DNA of 29,152 nucleotides from an uncultured Porphyromonadaceae bacterium (GCA_947176615.1 CAMWRO010000004.1:1-29152); one strand, 5' to 3'. Counted from the first letter of the stretch, positions 15,290 to 24,584 are shown. Translations and numbers: made by a program. Notes: a model not told the origin generated them from the letters alone.

Positions 15290-18200
15290 TTAGAACAAGC
15301 TGAACGACAGGCCGATTGCATAGGTATGCTCGGTGGGGAAGTAACCGTTGCCGTCGCCAAATTCGGGATCATATCCCTTATACTTGGTCACGGTGAACAC
15401 GTTGCTTGCGGTGAAGTAGAGGCGCAGGTTGTTCAAGCGTGCCTTGGAGAGCATCTTGCGGGGGAAATTATAGGAAAGAGTGAGTGTCGACAGGCGCAGG
15501 AACGACGAGTCTTGGATGTAACGGTCGGTATCCCCGGCACCGTAGGCGCTGTAACCGCTCGCATTGCGCATGCGGCGCGGGAAGAACGCGCCTGTGTTCT
15601 CGGGAGTCCAGCTGTCAAGCAGGTCGACCGAAGCGTTGCTTTCGCCGGTAGAGCTGACAAGGCTCTCATAGTAGGAGCTGATGATGTGGCCGCCCACCGA
15701 GTAGTTGAACACAGCGTTGAGCGAGAGGCCTTTCCAGTTCAGGTCGGTCGCAAAGCCGCCATAGAATTTCGGGTCGGTGTTGCCGTAGATGTAGCGGTCG
15801 TTCATGATGTCGACAACTCCGTCGGGGCCTGTGCCGTCGGCACTGCCGAGATCGCGCACAAAGAGGTCGCCGAGACCTACGGTGCGTCCGCTGTAATCAA
15901 GACCTTCCCACTCGTCGCGGTTCCACTCGTTGGCGATGCCGCCCGACTTGAGGGTGTAGATGTTGCTCAGAGACTGGCCGACAAAGATGTTGCCGGTGCG
16001 GTTAGTGCCCGAGAGGATGCGCTCGACGCCGCCATAAAGTTTCTTGACCTTGTTGCGGTCGAGACCGAGGTTGGCGCTGACGTTCCAAGTAAAGTCGCGT
16101 GTCACGACGGGAGTCGCATTGATGCTGAGTTCAAAACCCTTGTTGGAAAGCTCGCCGATATTCTCGGTGGTAGTGGTGTAGCCTGTCGAGTTGGCGAGGT
16201 TGTGGCTCATCAACAGGTTGGAGTTGGTGATGAAGAATGCGTCAGCAGCGATATTCAACCGGTTGTTGAAGAAACTGAGGTCGATACCGATATTTCCCTG
16301 TTTCTGTTTCTCCCATGTGATGCCGGGGGTGCCGCGACGGCCGTCGGTTCCGTAGGAGGGAACGCCGTTGTTGTACTGGGGTCTGTAAAGAGTGACATAC
16401 ATGAAGTCGCCGATGTCCTGATTGCCCACGATGCCGTAACCGCCGCGCAGCTTGATCTGGTTGACTTGGTCAAGACGGGGGAAGAAGGGCTCGTTGGTGA
16501 TGTCCCATGCGAGAGAGAAGGAGGGGAAGAAGCCCCACTGGTGTCCCTTGGCAAACTTCGAGGAACCGTCCCAGCGGCCGGTCACGGTGATGAAGTAGCG
16601 ATAGGCATAAGAGTAGTTGGCACGGGCCACATAGCTCATGAGCGAGCCTGCGCTGTAACTGTTGTTGATGTGTCGGTTTTCAGGGTCGGCCGCACCAAAG
16701 AGGCCATTGAATCCGAGGTCGTTGGATGCGAAACGCTGACCGTCGGCCTTGAGGTCGTTGTAGACCTTGCGCGAGGCCGAGATGCCGGCAAATGCCTGAA
16801 GACGGTGAACGTTGCTGAAGGTGCGGTCATAGTTTACCGTGTTGTCCCACTGCCACTGGGTCGAGCCGAAACGCTGCTGAACGGCGTAGGCTTCTTCAGA
16901 ATGGTGGCGGATAGACTCCTGAATGCCTGTGGGGATGAACTGGTTCCAGCTCTGCTCGCCGCGGTCGATGCTGAATGTCGAGCGGATATTCAGGCCGGGG
17001 AGGGGGTTGACGTTGATATAGTTGGAGGAGGTCAGGTGGTAGCGGGAGCGCTCGGTCTGCACGTCGAGCGAGTTGAAGGGGTTGAAATTGTTATTGGTTT
17101 CCTCGCTCTGAACTCGCCAGAAAAGCGTGAGGTTTTCCTTGTTTTTGCGGGTAACGTCGTCCATGAACGGAGCATAGTCCACGAGGGGGTTGCCGTTGCC
17201 CTGCGCCTGACTGTAGACCGAGCCGTCGGTGATGTCGTCATGGGTATAGGTATATGAAGTGTTGGTCCCGACTTTCAGCCAAGAGGTGATGTCGGCCGAG
17301 GCGTTGATGCGTCCGGTGTAACGCTGCTGCTCGGTGCCTTTCATGATACCGTCGAGATCAGAGATGCCGAGGCTGAAGTAGAAATTGGAGGCATCGGTAG
17401 CCTTTGAGAAAGAGATGTTGTGGTTCTGCTCGAAGCCTGTGCGCGTAACCTGATTGAGCCAGTCATAGCTCTTTCCGGCGTTGTGGGTCGCAAACTCGCG
17501 CTCCTCGAAGGCGATGTTGGAACCCCACAACACATCCCTGATATAAGCGTCGCGGTCAGCGTCGGGGTTATTGTACATGTAACCGTTGGCATAGGACTGG
17601 GTGCGGAGGTCAAATATCTGATTGGCATCCATCAGCTCGGGACGGTGTCCCATAGTGGAGAACTTGACCCAGCCGTCATAGGATACCTCGCCGTTACCGC
17701 TCTTGCCTTTCTTGGTGGTGATGACGATGACACCGTTGGCACCGCGCGAACCATAAAGGGCCGTGGCCGATGCGTCTTTAAGAATCTGCACCGATTCCAC
17801 GTCGTTAACGTTGATGGAGTTGAAAAATCCGAAGTCGTTGCTCATGACAAGACCGTCGACCACATATATAGGAGACGAGCCTGAGTTGATGGTATTTGTA
17901 CCACGGATTTTAATCGACGAGTCGCCCGAGGGGGAAGTGGCCTTGCCTACGCTGACACCTGCCACGCGCCCTGCGAGAGCGTCGTTAATCGTGGTGACAG
18001 GTTTCTGGGTGAGCACGTCGGCATCGACGCGGGCCACCGAACCGGTCAGGTCGCTCTTTTTCATCGACACGCCCACGACGACAACCTCGTCAAGAACTTC
18101 CGATGATTCTTTCAGTGTGATTACCAGCTTAGAGGTGGTTTCCGAAACACGGACTTCGGTGGTTTCAAAACCGACAAACGAGACTGACAGCACGTCACCC

Positions 18201-18394
18201 GCCTTGGCTTTGATTGCAAATTCGCCGTCAATATTTGTGGCGGTCGCCGTAGATGTTCCTTTTACTGTGACTGTCGCGCCGGGAAGCGGTTCTGACTGAG
18301 AGTCCACCACCTCACCTGTGACTGTCATCTGCGCTGCTGCCAACTGCACCGTGAACAGCATGAGCATTAGAAAGCACATTAGGTTCTTTTTCAT
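15290..18394 (-). CDS. SusC/RagA-family TonB-linked outer-membrane transporter
   Basis: This is a 1034-residue outer-membrane barrel importing the ligand captured by the SusD partner. The signal peptide (about 1-21) ends LAAAQ. A CarboxypepD_reg-like domain (about 23-100) is followed by LDEVVVVGVSMKKSDLTGSV and the plug (about 115-235). SusC-specific plug signatures are present: SIKIRGTNTINSGSSPIYVV and ILKDASATALYGSRGANGVI. The barrel fills the rest and ends in AIGLSFSLF with a terminal aromatic. An open frame of 40 codons upstream overlaps a good promoter, so the ATG at 18394 giving MKKNLMCFLM is preferred. No STN domain, ECF sigma/anti-sigma or HTCS gene is beside it, so regulation is not evident. 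Confidence 0.95.
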   Translation of the reverse strand: MKKNLMCFLMLMLFTVQLAAAQMTVTGEVVDSQSEPLPGATVTVKGTSTATATNIDGEFAIKAKAGDVLSVSFVGFETTEVRVSETTSKLVITLKESSEVLDEVVVVGVSMKKSDLTGSVARVDADVLTQKPVTTINDALAGRVAGVSVGKATSPSGDSSIKIRGTNTINSGSSPIYVVDGLVMSNDFGFFNSINVNDVESVQILKDASATALYGSRGANGVIVITTKKGKSGNGEVSYDGWVKFSTMGHRPELMDANQIFDLRTQSYANGYMYNNPDADRDAYIRDVLWGSNIAFEEREFATHNAGKSYDWLNQVTRTGFEQNHNISFSKATDASNFYFSLGISDLDGIMKGTEQQRYTGRINASADITSWLKVGTNTSYTYTHDDITDGSVYSQAQGNGNPLVDYAPFMDDVTRKNKENLTLFWRVQSEETNNNFNPFNSLDVQTERSRYHLTSSNYINVNPLPGLNIRSTFSIDRGEQSWNQFIPTGIQESIRHHSEEAYAVQQRFGSTQWQWDNTVNYDRTFSNVHRLQAFAGISASRKVYNDLKADGQRFASNDLGFNGLFGAADPENRHINNSYSAGSLMSYVARANYSYAYRYFITVTGRWDGSSKFAKGHQWGFFPSFSLAWDITNEPFFPRLDQVNQIKLRGGYGIVGNQDIGDFMYVTLYRPQYNNGVPSYGTDGRRGTPGITWEKQKQGNIGIDLSFFNNRLNIAADAFFITNSNLLMSHNLANSTGYTTTTENIGELSNKGFELSINATPVVTRDFTWNVSANLGLDRNKVKKLYGGVERILSGTNRTGNIFVGQSLSNIYTLKSGGIANEWNRDEWEGLDYSGRTVGLGDLFVRDLGSADGTGPDGVVDIMNDRYIYGNTDPKFYGGFATDLNWKGLSLNAVFNYSVGGHIISSYYESLVSSTGESNASVDLLDSWTPENTGAFFPRRMRNASGYSAYGAGDTDRYIQDSSFLRLSTLTLSYNFPRKMLSKARLNNLRLYFTASNVFTVTKYKGYDPEFGDGNGYFPTEHTYAIGLSFSLF

Positions 18395-18462
18395 GGTTAA
18401 CTTGATTAATAAATAAAATTTGATGTTGGATACATTTTTTGACAACACAAAATTATCTATCG

Positions 18463-18494
18463 CAAAACTATTTTTAACTAAATTTACGCTCAAA
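18463..18494 (-). promoter_or_regulatory. Promoter of the susC-susD-like operon
   Basis: -7 box TAGTTTTG (18470-18463) and TTG (18494-18492, within a T-rich run) with 21 nt between. It predicts a leader of about 65 nt, the longest of the well-supported promoters here. A palindrome GCCAAATTGGC at 18511-18521 lies just upstream. Confidence 0.6.
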
Positions 18495-18510
18495 AAATAG
18501 CTCAATTGCG

Positions 18511-18521
18511 CCAAATTGGCC
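18511..18521. promoter_or_regulatory. Palindrome upstream of the susC promoter
   Basis: GCCAAATTGGC is a perfect palindrome around a central base, roughly 55 nt upstream of the predicted start site. That suits an activator site, but it is short and could be chance. Confidence 0.25.
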
Positions 18522-18645
18522 GATACATATTCGCAATAATTACAAAATTACCCTACCAGTCGACACTTATTGCACTGTTTGCGTCAACAGCCTGATTTTC
18601 TTGCAAAACAAGTGTCAAAACTACAATAATTTTTTCTTTTTTCAC

Positions 18646-18683
18646 AAAAAAGGCACACACAGGCAAAAATGCCGGCGTGTGCC
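18646..18683 (-). terminator. Intrinsic terminator of the M13 peptidase gene
   Basis: On the minus strand, a stem GGCACAC (18683-18677) with GTGTGCC (18658-18652), plus an inner GGCA/TGCC, is followed by TTTTTT (18651-18646). The rest of the 18395-18766 gap holds the susC promoter and a widely spaced GACACTT/AAGTGTC repeat, and no gene. Confidence 0.75.
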
Positions 18684-18766
18684 ATTCAATAATATCAATC
18701 AGAGGGTGGTTATAGTTTCCTCGAAAAGCATTTGTGTGCTTAACGCCCTCTTTTCAAGAATGTCTG

Positions 18767-20821
18767 TTACCAGATGATGACGCGCTCATTGACGGGGCGG
18801 AACATCGGCTGGCCCTCGGTAATCGAGAATGCCTCGAAGAAGGGGGCGATGTTGCGCAGTGTCACGTTGACGCGGTTGCGGCCCAGCGAGTGAACGTCGC
18901 CGGTAGTGAGTGAGCGGATTTCCTCGTCGCGGATATTGGTCGCCCACAGGTTGGCATAGTTCATGTAGAACACCTGCATCGGGTCATAGCCGTCAATCTT
19001 GGCAGCATCGCTTGTCACGTCGACACCTTTTTTCTTCTGCGAGTCAAGGAACGCGGTCATTGCCACGCGGAGACCACCTTGGTCAGCGATGTTTTCGCCG
19101 AGGGTGTACTGACCGTTGGCGTGAAGGCCGGGAAGAACCTCTACGGCGTCAAACTGGGCGATGAGGCCCTTGGTCTTTTCCTCAAACTTGGCAGCGTCCT
19201 CGGCGGTCCACCAGTCGGTCATGTTGCCCTGTGCGTCGAAGTTGCGGCCCTGATCGTCAAATCCGTGAGTCATCTCGTGGCCGATGACAACGCCGATACC
19301 GCCGTAGTTTTCGGCATCGCTTGCCTCGGGGTCAAAGAAAGGAGCCTGAAGGATGGCTGCGGGGAACACGATTTCGTTGGCAAGAGGATTGTAGTAGGCG
19401 TTGACAGTCTGCGGAGTCATGCCCCACTCGGTGCGGTCAACCGGCTTGCCCCACTTGGAGTAGGTGTCGGCCTGATGCCACATGGAGACATTGTGGAGGT
19501 TCTCGTAGTAGCTGAGTTTGGGGTCAATCTGGAGTGTCGAGTAATCTTTCCACTTGTCGGGATAGCCGATTTTCACGGTGAAAGAGTTGAGCTTGTTGAG
19601 GGCGTTGAGCTTTGTGTCGGTGCTCATCCAGTCAAGCTCGATGATGTGCTTGCCGAGGGCGGTGCGGAGATTTTCCACGAGACCCACCATGTATTCCTTG
19701 GATGAACGGGGGAAATATTTCTCGACATAAAGTTCGCCGACAGCCTCGCCCATAGCGCCTTCGGTAGCGTCGAGAGCGCGTTTCCAGCGGGGACGCTGCT
19801 CCTGAACGCCGCTCATGACCTTGGAGAAGTCAAATGAAGCCTTGGCGAAGTTGTCGCTGAGAGCGCCTGCGGCCTGTGCCACATACTTCCACAGATAGTA
19901 GTCCTTGATTTCACGGTCGGTGAGCGAGCCCATGAGTTTGTTGGCCTGATCGACCGATTTCAGCTCGGTGACGATGACCTGCTCGGGCGAGGGGATGCCC
20001 ATAGTCTCGATGAAGAAACGGTCCCAGTTGATGTTGGGGTACATCTCCTTGAGCTGCTCGAAGGAGCGGGGGTTGTACATGGCGACGATGTTGCGGCTTT
20101 CCTCGCGGGTCAAAGCCGAGTCGGCAAGGGCGGTCTCGATTTTCATCACGTTCTTGACGATGCGCGACGCGTCTTTCTTGGAGTAGCCGGCGTTCTGCAT
20201 CTGACGCTGGATGAGTTTCTTGTAAGCCTCGCGCACTTCCTTGTTGCGGGCATCATCTTTCAGATAGTAGTCGCGGTCGCCGAGGCCCATGCCGCCGCCG
20301 CTGACATACATCGCATACACCTGACTGTTGGCGAGGTCCTCCATCGGGCCGGCACCGAAGAAGGGGCTTGCATAGTTTCCGTGCATCCACAGGAACAGGT
20401 CCTCCATCCCTTCGTGGGGAGTGGTCTCGATGCGCTTGAGGTCGGCGAGGATAGGCTTGGCTCCCTCGGCATTGCGGCGCACGGAGTCCATTGCCTGATC
20501 ATAGATTGTCCACACCTTGAATGCCACGCTGCCCGGCTGGGGGTTCTCGCTGCCGAGGTTGAGGATAATCTGCTTCACGCGGCTCTCGCTTGAATCGTTG
20601 AGTATGTCAAACGCCCCGTAGCGCGAGTGCTCGGGAGTCAGAGGGTGGGCAAGTTCCCATCCGCGGTTGATGTGGGTATAAAAATCGGTGCCTGCGGGAG
20701 TATTGTTGTCAAAATACTCGGGTTTGAGGCTCTTGAGATGCTCGGGTGCGGGGGCCTGAGCGCTTGCAGCGGCTGTGCCGAGAGCAACAGTCATTGCCAA
20801 TGCGATATTGATTGCCTTCAT
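18767..20821 (-). CDS. M13-family (neprilysin/PepO-like) zinc endopeptidase
   Basis: This 684-residue exported metallopeptidase cleaves oligopeptides and small proteins. A signal peptide covers about 1-22 (ending ASAQA) with no lipobox, so a periplasmic or secreted location is expected. Peptidase_M13_N spans about 35-420, and the catalytic domain follows with NAYYNP, the zinc motif HEMTH (H515, E516, H519) in VIGHEMTHGFDDQGRNFD, and the third ligand E576 with D580 in ENIADQGGL. The C-terminus reads RNIAPFFEAFSI and ends PVNERVIIW, keeping the terminal Trp typical of the family. It is a stand-alone unit with its own -7 box and terminators on both sides, between the adhesin-like and SusC genes. 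It may supply peptides to the neighbouring SusC/SusD pair; that link is inference. Confidence 0.94.
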   Translation of the reverse strand: MKAINIALAMTVALGTAAASAQAPAPEHLKSLKPEYFDNNTPAGTDFYTHINRGWELAHPLTPEHSRYGAFDILNDSSESRVKQIILNLGSENPQPGSVAFKVWTIYDQAMDSVRRNAEGAKPILADLKRIETTPHEGMEDLFLWMHGNYASPFFGAGPMEDLANSQVYAMYVSGGGMGLGDRDYYLKDDARNKEVREAYKKLIQRQMQNAGYSKKDASRIVKNVMKIETALADSALTREESRNIVAMYNPRSFEQLKEMYPNINWDRFFIETMGIPSPEQVIVTELKSVDQANKLMGSLTDREIKDYYLWKYVAQAAGALSDNFAKASFDFSKVMSGVQEQRPRWKRALDATEGAMGEAVGELYVEKYFPRSSKEYMVGLVENLRTALGKHIIELDWMSTDTKLNALNKLNSFTVKIGYPDKWKDYSTLQIDPKLSYYENLHNVSMWHQADTYSKWGKPVDRTEWGMTPQTVNAYYNPLANEIVFPAAILQAPFFDPEASDAENYGGIGVVIGHEMTHGFDDQGRNFDAQGNMTDWWTAEDAAKFEEKTKGLIAQFDAVEVLPGLHANGQYTLGENIADQGGLRVAMTAFLDSQKKKGVDVTSDAAKIDGYDPMQVFYMNYANLWATNIRDEEIRSLTTGDVHSLGRNRVNVTLRNIAPFFEAFSITEGQPMFRPVNERVIIW

Positions 20822-20844
20822 TACTTAATAGGTTAAATTCGTGA

Positions 20845-20852
20845 CAAAGTTA
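20845..20852 (-). promoter_or_regulatory. Candidate -7 box for the M13 peptidase gene
   Basis: TAACTTTG on the minus strand gives a leader of about 20 nt before the ATG at 20821. No TTG is seen at the -33 position. Confidence 0.4.
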
Positions 20853-20865
20853 CAATTTAATTAAT

Positions 20866-20914
20866 AAAGAGAAAAAGAATCAGCGGTAAAAAACCGCCGA
20901 TTCTTTTTCTCTTT
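20866..20914 (-). terminator. Hairpin terminator of the T9SS-sorted protein gene
   Basis: A 16-bp stem (20866-20881 with 20899-20914), one A/C mismatch, then a 5-bp GCGGT/ACCGC stem and an A-rich loop. It lies 16 bp past the stop codon and separates this gene from the peptidase gene. Confidence 0.8.
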
Positions 20915-20929
20915 ACATATCAGAAGGTG

Positions 20930-23900
20930 TTATCTGACAGCGGTCTTGACCCTCTTGCCGCCCACACTGACGATATACACTCCGGCGGGAATATGGAATG
21001 TATCGGTGCCGGTAGAAGTGGCCGACACTACCTGACGGCCGGAAATGTCAACAATCATGACGGCAAGGCCGGCGGGTGCGGTAACCGTGATTTCCCCTCG
21101 CGAGGCAGCCACTGCGACTGCGTCGCCGCCAATTTCAGCGATTGCCGAGCTGCCGTAGACATAAGGGGCCGACGGGGCCGACTCGCCCGTGCTGTACATT
21201 GCGGTCACTTGGAAACTGTCGCCCTCCTTAAACTTGGCCACCTTGGCCTCGGGAGCATCCAAGAGACCGTCGGAGTTGACAAGGAAGCCGTTGTGATAAA
21301 GATTGTAGCCTTTCAGCTCGACACCGTCGGTCACGCTGGCGGGGGTGTAGGTAAAGTCGTCGAGAACAAGGCCAAAGAGATCGTATGCGAGATAACGGAT
21401 GGCAAAGTATCTTGCTCCGGCGGGGAGGGTATATGACACCTGTGTCCAGTCATAGGTCGCCTGACGGTGCGAGCCCTCGATGAGGGTGAAATCACCCGGT
21501 TCCTTTCCGGTGGTCGAGTAGTAGACCTCATACTGCTCGTTGTATTGGTCACTGAGCGCACGGACATGGAAACTTATTCTCTGCGATTCGCCTGACAGGC
21601 GGGGCGAAACGAGCCAGTCGTTGTTACGCCCTCCGACTGCGGCAAAGGCCACAAACATCATCCCGTCACCTCCGTGGTCACGCAACGACTCCCAGTCGAT
21701 ATTGATTTCTTTCTGATTAAACGACATGAATGCCATTGCCGACCCAGCATTGGGAAAGTCGACACCGACCTTTATCGACGGAAGGCCGTCGGCATCAATG
21801 ACACTCCAGTCACCCATGTTGTCCTCCCCTGCAAGGACTGACCCTGCCATACCTGTCGAGAAGGGGGTCAGGCCCGAGAGGTCGTCATTGACCTCGGCAG
21901 GAACGACATTTTCAATAACCGGAGCGCTCCATGTCAGGGCAAGCGCATCATCGGCAGCAGTCGCCGAGATGCTGCCCGGAGCAGGAAGTGACGACACGCG
22001 GATACCGACCGATTGCTCAGAGGATATGTTATCGCTTGTCTCCCCGTCGTCAGAATAGTCGATTTCGATACGGTAAGCCACACTTTCCCCCCACAGTGAC
22101 GAGGGTATCTGGGCAAACTCTACAACTTTCGACTCGCCGGGTTCGAGAGCCTCGCCATCAATCTGATCGACAATCGAGTTGTCGCGATACAGGTCGACGG
22201 TGTAACCGGTCGCTGACTCCGAGCCGATGTTGGAGACAACAGCCGAGATTTTGCCTTCGACTCCCGCAGTCATGCTGAGAGGAGCCTGCAACGCGCCAAT
22301 GGCAAGATTGTGGGGCCACCACCCTTTCAGCACAATGTTGTCAAGCCCCATAGCAGGTTGTGACAATGCGCTGAAGCGGAACGACAGGCGCACTGTTTTT
22401 CCGGCATATTCGCTCAGGTCGACCTTTTGGGCCACCCACTTGAATGACCCGTCAACGGTATTCAATCCGCTGACGGTCTCGACAGTCTTGAAACCGTCAC
22501 CGTCACAGAGGTCAACCATAACATCAATCGTGTTATTGCTGAACACAGAATAGTTGAGTGTCTTGAACGTCAGTTCGGCTCCGGGAACACCGGCAAGGGA
22601 AATCATGCCCGAAGTTATCGACGAGGAATTATCTTTATCTGACGAGTAGACATAAAGGAATCCGTTGTCACCGTCGGCCGAGGCAAACTGCTCATAATCG
22701 TGGTCACCCGGTATCGACCATGACGCAGGTCCGTCGGTCACCCATATCTCGTTGTTGGTGCCCTCATCGGGGAACGATTCGGCAAACGGCAGAGAATAGG
22801 GAGCGCCAAGGCAAATGTAAGGAGCATTGGTCGGCAATCCTTCTCCGGAGGCGTTGACCGGCACCACGGTATAGTATACCGCCGATTGCTTGGAGGTGGG
22901 ACGGCAGAACACGTCGGTATAGGTCGTTTCGGTCACGCCCTCGGCAATCACGGTCTGTTCGAGCCCAAACACCCGCATCACCTTGTAGGTCACGCTGCCT
23001 TCGGGTAAAGAAACGCCTGTAACATCTTCGGTCACGGGCGACCACGTCAGTACAGCCGTGCCTGTATTGCCGCCGAGCTTCACCTTGAAGTCCTCGACAG
23101 TCGCAGGCCGGTTTATGCCGACATAAGTCTCAACCTTCACCGCCTCGCCGTCGCCTTGCGCGTTGAACGGGACAATCGTGTACAAGTGGTAACCCTCGGT
23201 GACATCATCGTCAACAAAACTGTCAGCCGAGCCGACAGCGGGAGTGCGCGTCACGACAAGAGTCTCGTCGCGAAAAATCTTTACGCCATCGAGGCCGGTC
23301 AGTGCATTGCCGCCCAGATCGACCGAAGGAGCCGTGTAACTGATTGTGGCACTGATTCCGCCGGCAGGGTCGCGCTCAACCGCGGCATCTGTCACAGGAC
23401 CGGGAGCCGCAGCCGAGATTCCGGCAGAAACACTGATGTTGTCAACATAAAGATAATATTGGTCAGGAGCCGAGCACCCGTGTATACCTATATAATAGAC
23501 ACCGCTGCTTTCCACTGAAAAAAGCTGTTCGACCGAGAGGGGGGAGTCGGCGGCACAGCTCACGACAGTCGGCTCGATGACACACTGGCCTATAGAGAGA
23601 GCGTCAGCCGTAGGCTGCTGCGCTATAAACACCTCAAGTGTCTCATAATAACGGGCGTGTTCCCCATAAGCGTCAAAAGACAGCATATATCTCTTTCCCC
23701 CGTCAAGCTGCATCGGAGGCAGAACAAGCCAGTCATCGGTGGGCATCGACATAAATGACTCAAACGAGAACGCAAACCTCACTTTGGCAACCCCGTCGGC
23801 AATTTCAAAAGTCGTGCCGTCGTTGTTTGCATCGATAATGGTAAACCGTTCATAAGAGGTGATGTCATCAAATGTCTCGACAAATGGCGGAACAACCGGT

Positions 23901-23968
23901 TCAGCCGCGATTGCCGGGAGCGCCGCGATTGACAAAGCAGCGCAAATTGGAGCAAGAAATGCGTTCAT
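20930..23968 (-). CDS. Large secreted adhesin-like protein with T9SS C-terminal sorting domain
   Basis: This 1012-residue protein is predicted to be exported by Sec and then by the type IX system. A signal peptide covers about 1-22 (ends AIAAEP). Three jelly-roll domains of the choice-of-anchor J/cleaved-adhesin type are visible at about 25-180 (FVETFDDITSYERF, WLVLPPMQL, YLYVDNISV), 395-550 (PFAESFP, MGLDNIVLKGWW) and 690-880 (NNDWLVSPRLSG, LVLDDFTYTPA). FN3-like domains lie at about 185-285 and 290-385, and a CARDB-like domain at about 555-650. The last 75 residues are a type A sorting domain with GLAVMIVDISGRQV and IPAGVYIVSVGGKRVKTAVR. Forty-seven upstream open codons are rejected because no signal peptide would result and a -7 box lies there. 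Its binding target is unknown; no catalytic domain is seen. Confidence 0.88.
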   Translation of the reverse strand: MNAFLAPICAALSIAALPAIAAEPVVPPFVETFDDITSYERFTIIDANNDGTTFEIADGVAKVRFAFSFESFMSMPTDDWLVLPPMQLDGGKRYMLSFDAYGEHARYYETLEVFIAQQPTADALSIGQCVIEPTVVSCAADSPLSVEQLFSVESSGVYYIGIHGCSAPDQYYLYVDNISVSAGISAAAPGPVTDAAVERDPAGGISATISYTAPSVDLGGNALTGLDGVKIFRDETLVVTRTPAVGSADSFVDDDVTEGYHLYTIVPFNAQGDGEAVKVETYVGINRPATVEDFKVKLGGNTGTAVLTWSPVTEDVTGVSLPEGSVTYKVMRVFGLEQTVIAEGVTETTYTDVFCRPTSKQSAVYYTVVPVNASGEGLPTNAPYICLGAPYSLPFAESFPDEGTNNEIWVTDGPASWSIPGDHDYEQFASADGDNGFLYVYSSDKDNSSSITSGMISLAGVPGAELTFKTLNYSVFSNNTIDVMVDLCDGDGFKTVETVSGLNTVDGSFKWVAQKVDLSEYAGKTVRLSFRFSALSQPAMGLDNIVLKGWWPHNLAIGALQAPLSMTAGVEGKISAVVSNIGSESATGYTVDLYRDNSIVDQIDGEALEPGESKVVEFAQIPSSLWGESVAYRIEIDYSDDGETSDNISSEQSVGIRVSSLPAPGSISATAADDALALTWSAPVIENVVPAEVNDDLSGLTPFSTGMAGSVLAGEDNMGDWSVIDADGLPSIKVGVDFPNAGSAMAFMSFNQKEINIDWESLRDHGGDGMMFVAFAAVGGRNNDWLVSPRLSGESQRISFHVRALSDQYNEQYEVYYSTTGKEPGDFTLIEGSHRQATYDWTQVSYTLPAGARYFAIRYLAYDLFGLVLDDFTYTPASVTDGVELKGYNLYHNGFLVNSDGLLDAPEAKVAKFKEGDSFQVTAMYSTGESAPSAPYVYGSSAIAEIGGDAVAVAASRGEITVTAPAGLAVMIVDISGRQVVSATSTGTDTFHIPAGVYIVSVGGKRVKTAVR

Positions 23969-24015
23969 AAAATCAATTTGTATATGTCTTAGATAAAAAT
24001 AGCCACACTTTGCCA

Positions 24016-24023
24016 CAAAGATA
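24016..24023 (-). promoter_or_regulatory. Candidate -7 box for the T9SS-sorted protein gene
   Basis: TATCTTTG on the minus strand predicts a leader of about 44 nt. No proper TTG is seen 19-21 nt upstream, so support is partial. Confidence 0.35.
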
Positions 24024-24076
24024 AACAAAATCAAGCAATCCCGAAAACTGTTATTCCAAAAATCACCTTTAAAGAC

Positions 24077-24115
24077 AAAAAAATTGCCGACAGCGATTTC
24101 TGTCGGCAATTTTTT
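24077..24115 (-). terminator. Intrinsic terminator of the DUF805 gene
   Basis: A perfect 16-bp stem (24078-24093 with 24100-24115), a 6-nt loop and, on the minus strand, a run of seven U residues. The flanking A/T runs make it potentially bidirectional. Confidence 0.88.
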
Positions 24116-24140
24116 ACAATATCCTGTTAATTATGAGTGT

Positions 24141-24521
24141 TTACTGCACCATGTTGGGCACCGGACCATACTGATTGGGAGCCATCTCACTCTCCTTGGC
24201 AAACCATATAATCAGAATGATAGCGCCTACAAGAGGAATCAAGCCAAGAAGCACCAACCATCCCGACTTGCCTATGTCGTGCAAGCGGCGAACACACAGT
24301 CCGAGACCGGGGAGAAACAAGGCAAGACCGACAACACCGTTAACAATAGACCCGATTGTCGACTGAGAACCGAAGATTAAACCGACGACCATTCCGAGAA
24401 TAAATGTTGCAAGAACATACCACCAGTATTCCGAGCGGGAAGAACGGCCGTTGAAATTACAATAATTAACTGTCAGAGCGCGCTTGACTGCGTCGCCAAA
24501 AGAAACTTGTTCCTGATACAT
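24141..24521 (-). CDS. DUF805-family small inner-membrane protein
   Basis: A 126-residue membrane protein. The family hallmarks are VSFGDAVKRALTVNYCNFNG and RSSRSEYWWYVL near the N-terminus, four hydrophobic segments (ATFILGMVVGLIFG, SIVNGVVGLALFLPGLGLCV, GWLVLLGLIPLVGAIILIIW), and the cytoplasmic motif VRRLHDIGKSGW. The ATG at 24521 is chosen because the 26 upstream open codons overlap a clear promoter. It is monocistronic, divergent from dnaX and followed by its own terminator. The role of DUF805 proteins is not established. Confidence 0.9.
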   Translation of the reverse strand: MYQEQVSFGDAVKRALTVNYCNFNGRSSRSEYWWYVLATFILGMVVGLIFGSQSTIGSIVNGVVGLALFLPGLGLCVRRLHDIGKSGWLVLLGLIPLVGAIILIIWFAKESEMAPNQYGPVPNMVQ

Positions 24522-24553
24522 AATAGATGTTGGTTTTAAGTAGTTGACTTCTG

Positions 24554-24584
24554 CAAATGTAACACAAATTATCAATAAAACCAA
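24554..24584 (-). promoter_or_regulatory. Promoter of the DUF805 gene
   Basis: TACATTTG (24561-24554) with TTG (24584-24582), spacer 20 nt. The leader is about 29 nt. Confidence 0.65.

Noticed and set aside
15326..17257. 643-codon open frame on the plus strand
   Set aside because: It lies wholly antisense to the SusC-type gene, whose protein has full family motifs; the product is low-complexity Val/Ala/Gly/Glu-rich, as expected for a shadow frame.
18395..18514. 40-codon N-terminal extension of the SusC-type protein
   Set aside because: It overlaps the promoter at 18463-18494 and precedes a typical signal peptide start.
18562..18616. GACACTT/AAGTGTC inverted repeat upstream of the susC promoter
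   Set aside because: The arms are only 7 bp and about 40 nt apart in AT-rich DNA, so chance cannot be excluded.
19079..19705. 208-codon plus-strand frame
   Set aside because: It is antisense to the M13 peptidase catalytic region, including the HEMTH motif.
23969..24109. 47-codon N-terminal extension of the T9SS-sorted protein
   Set aside because: It would bury the signal peptide, and it covers a TAnnTTTG box and the neighbouring terminator.
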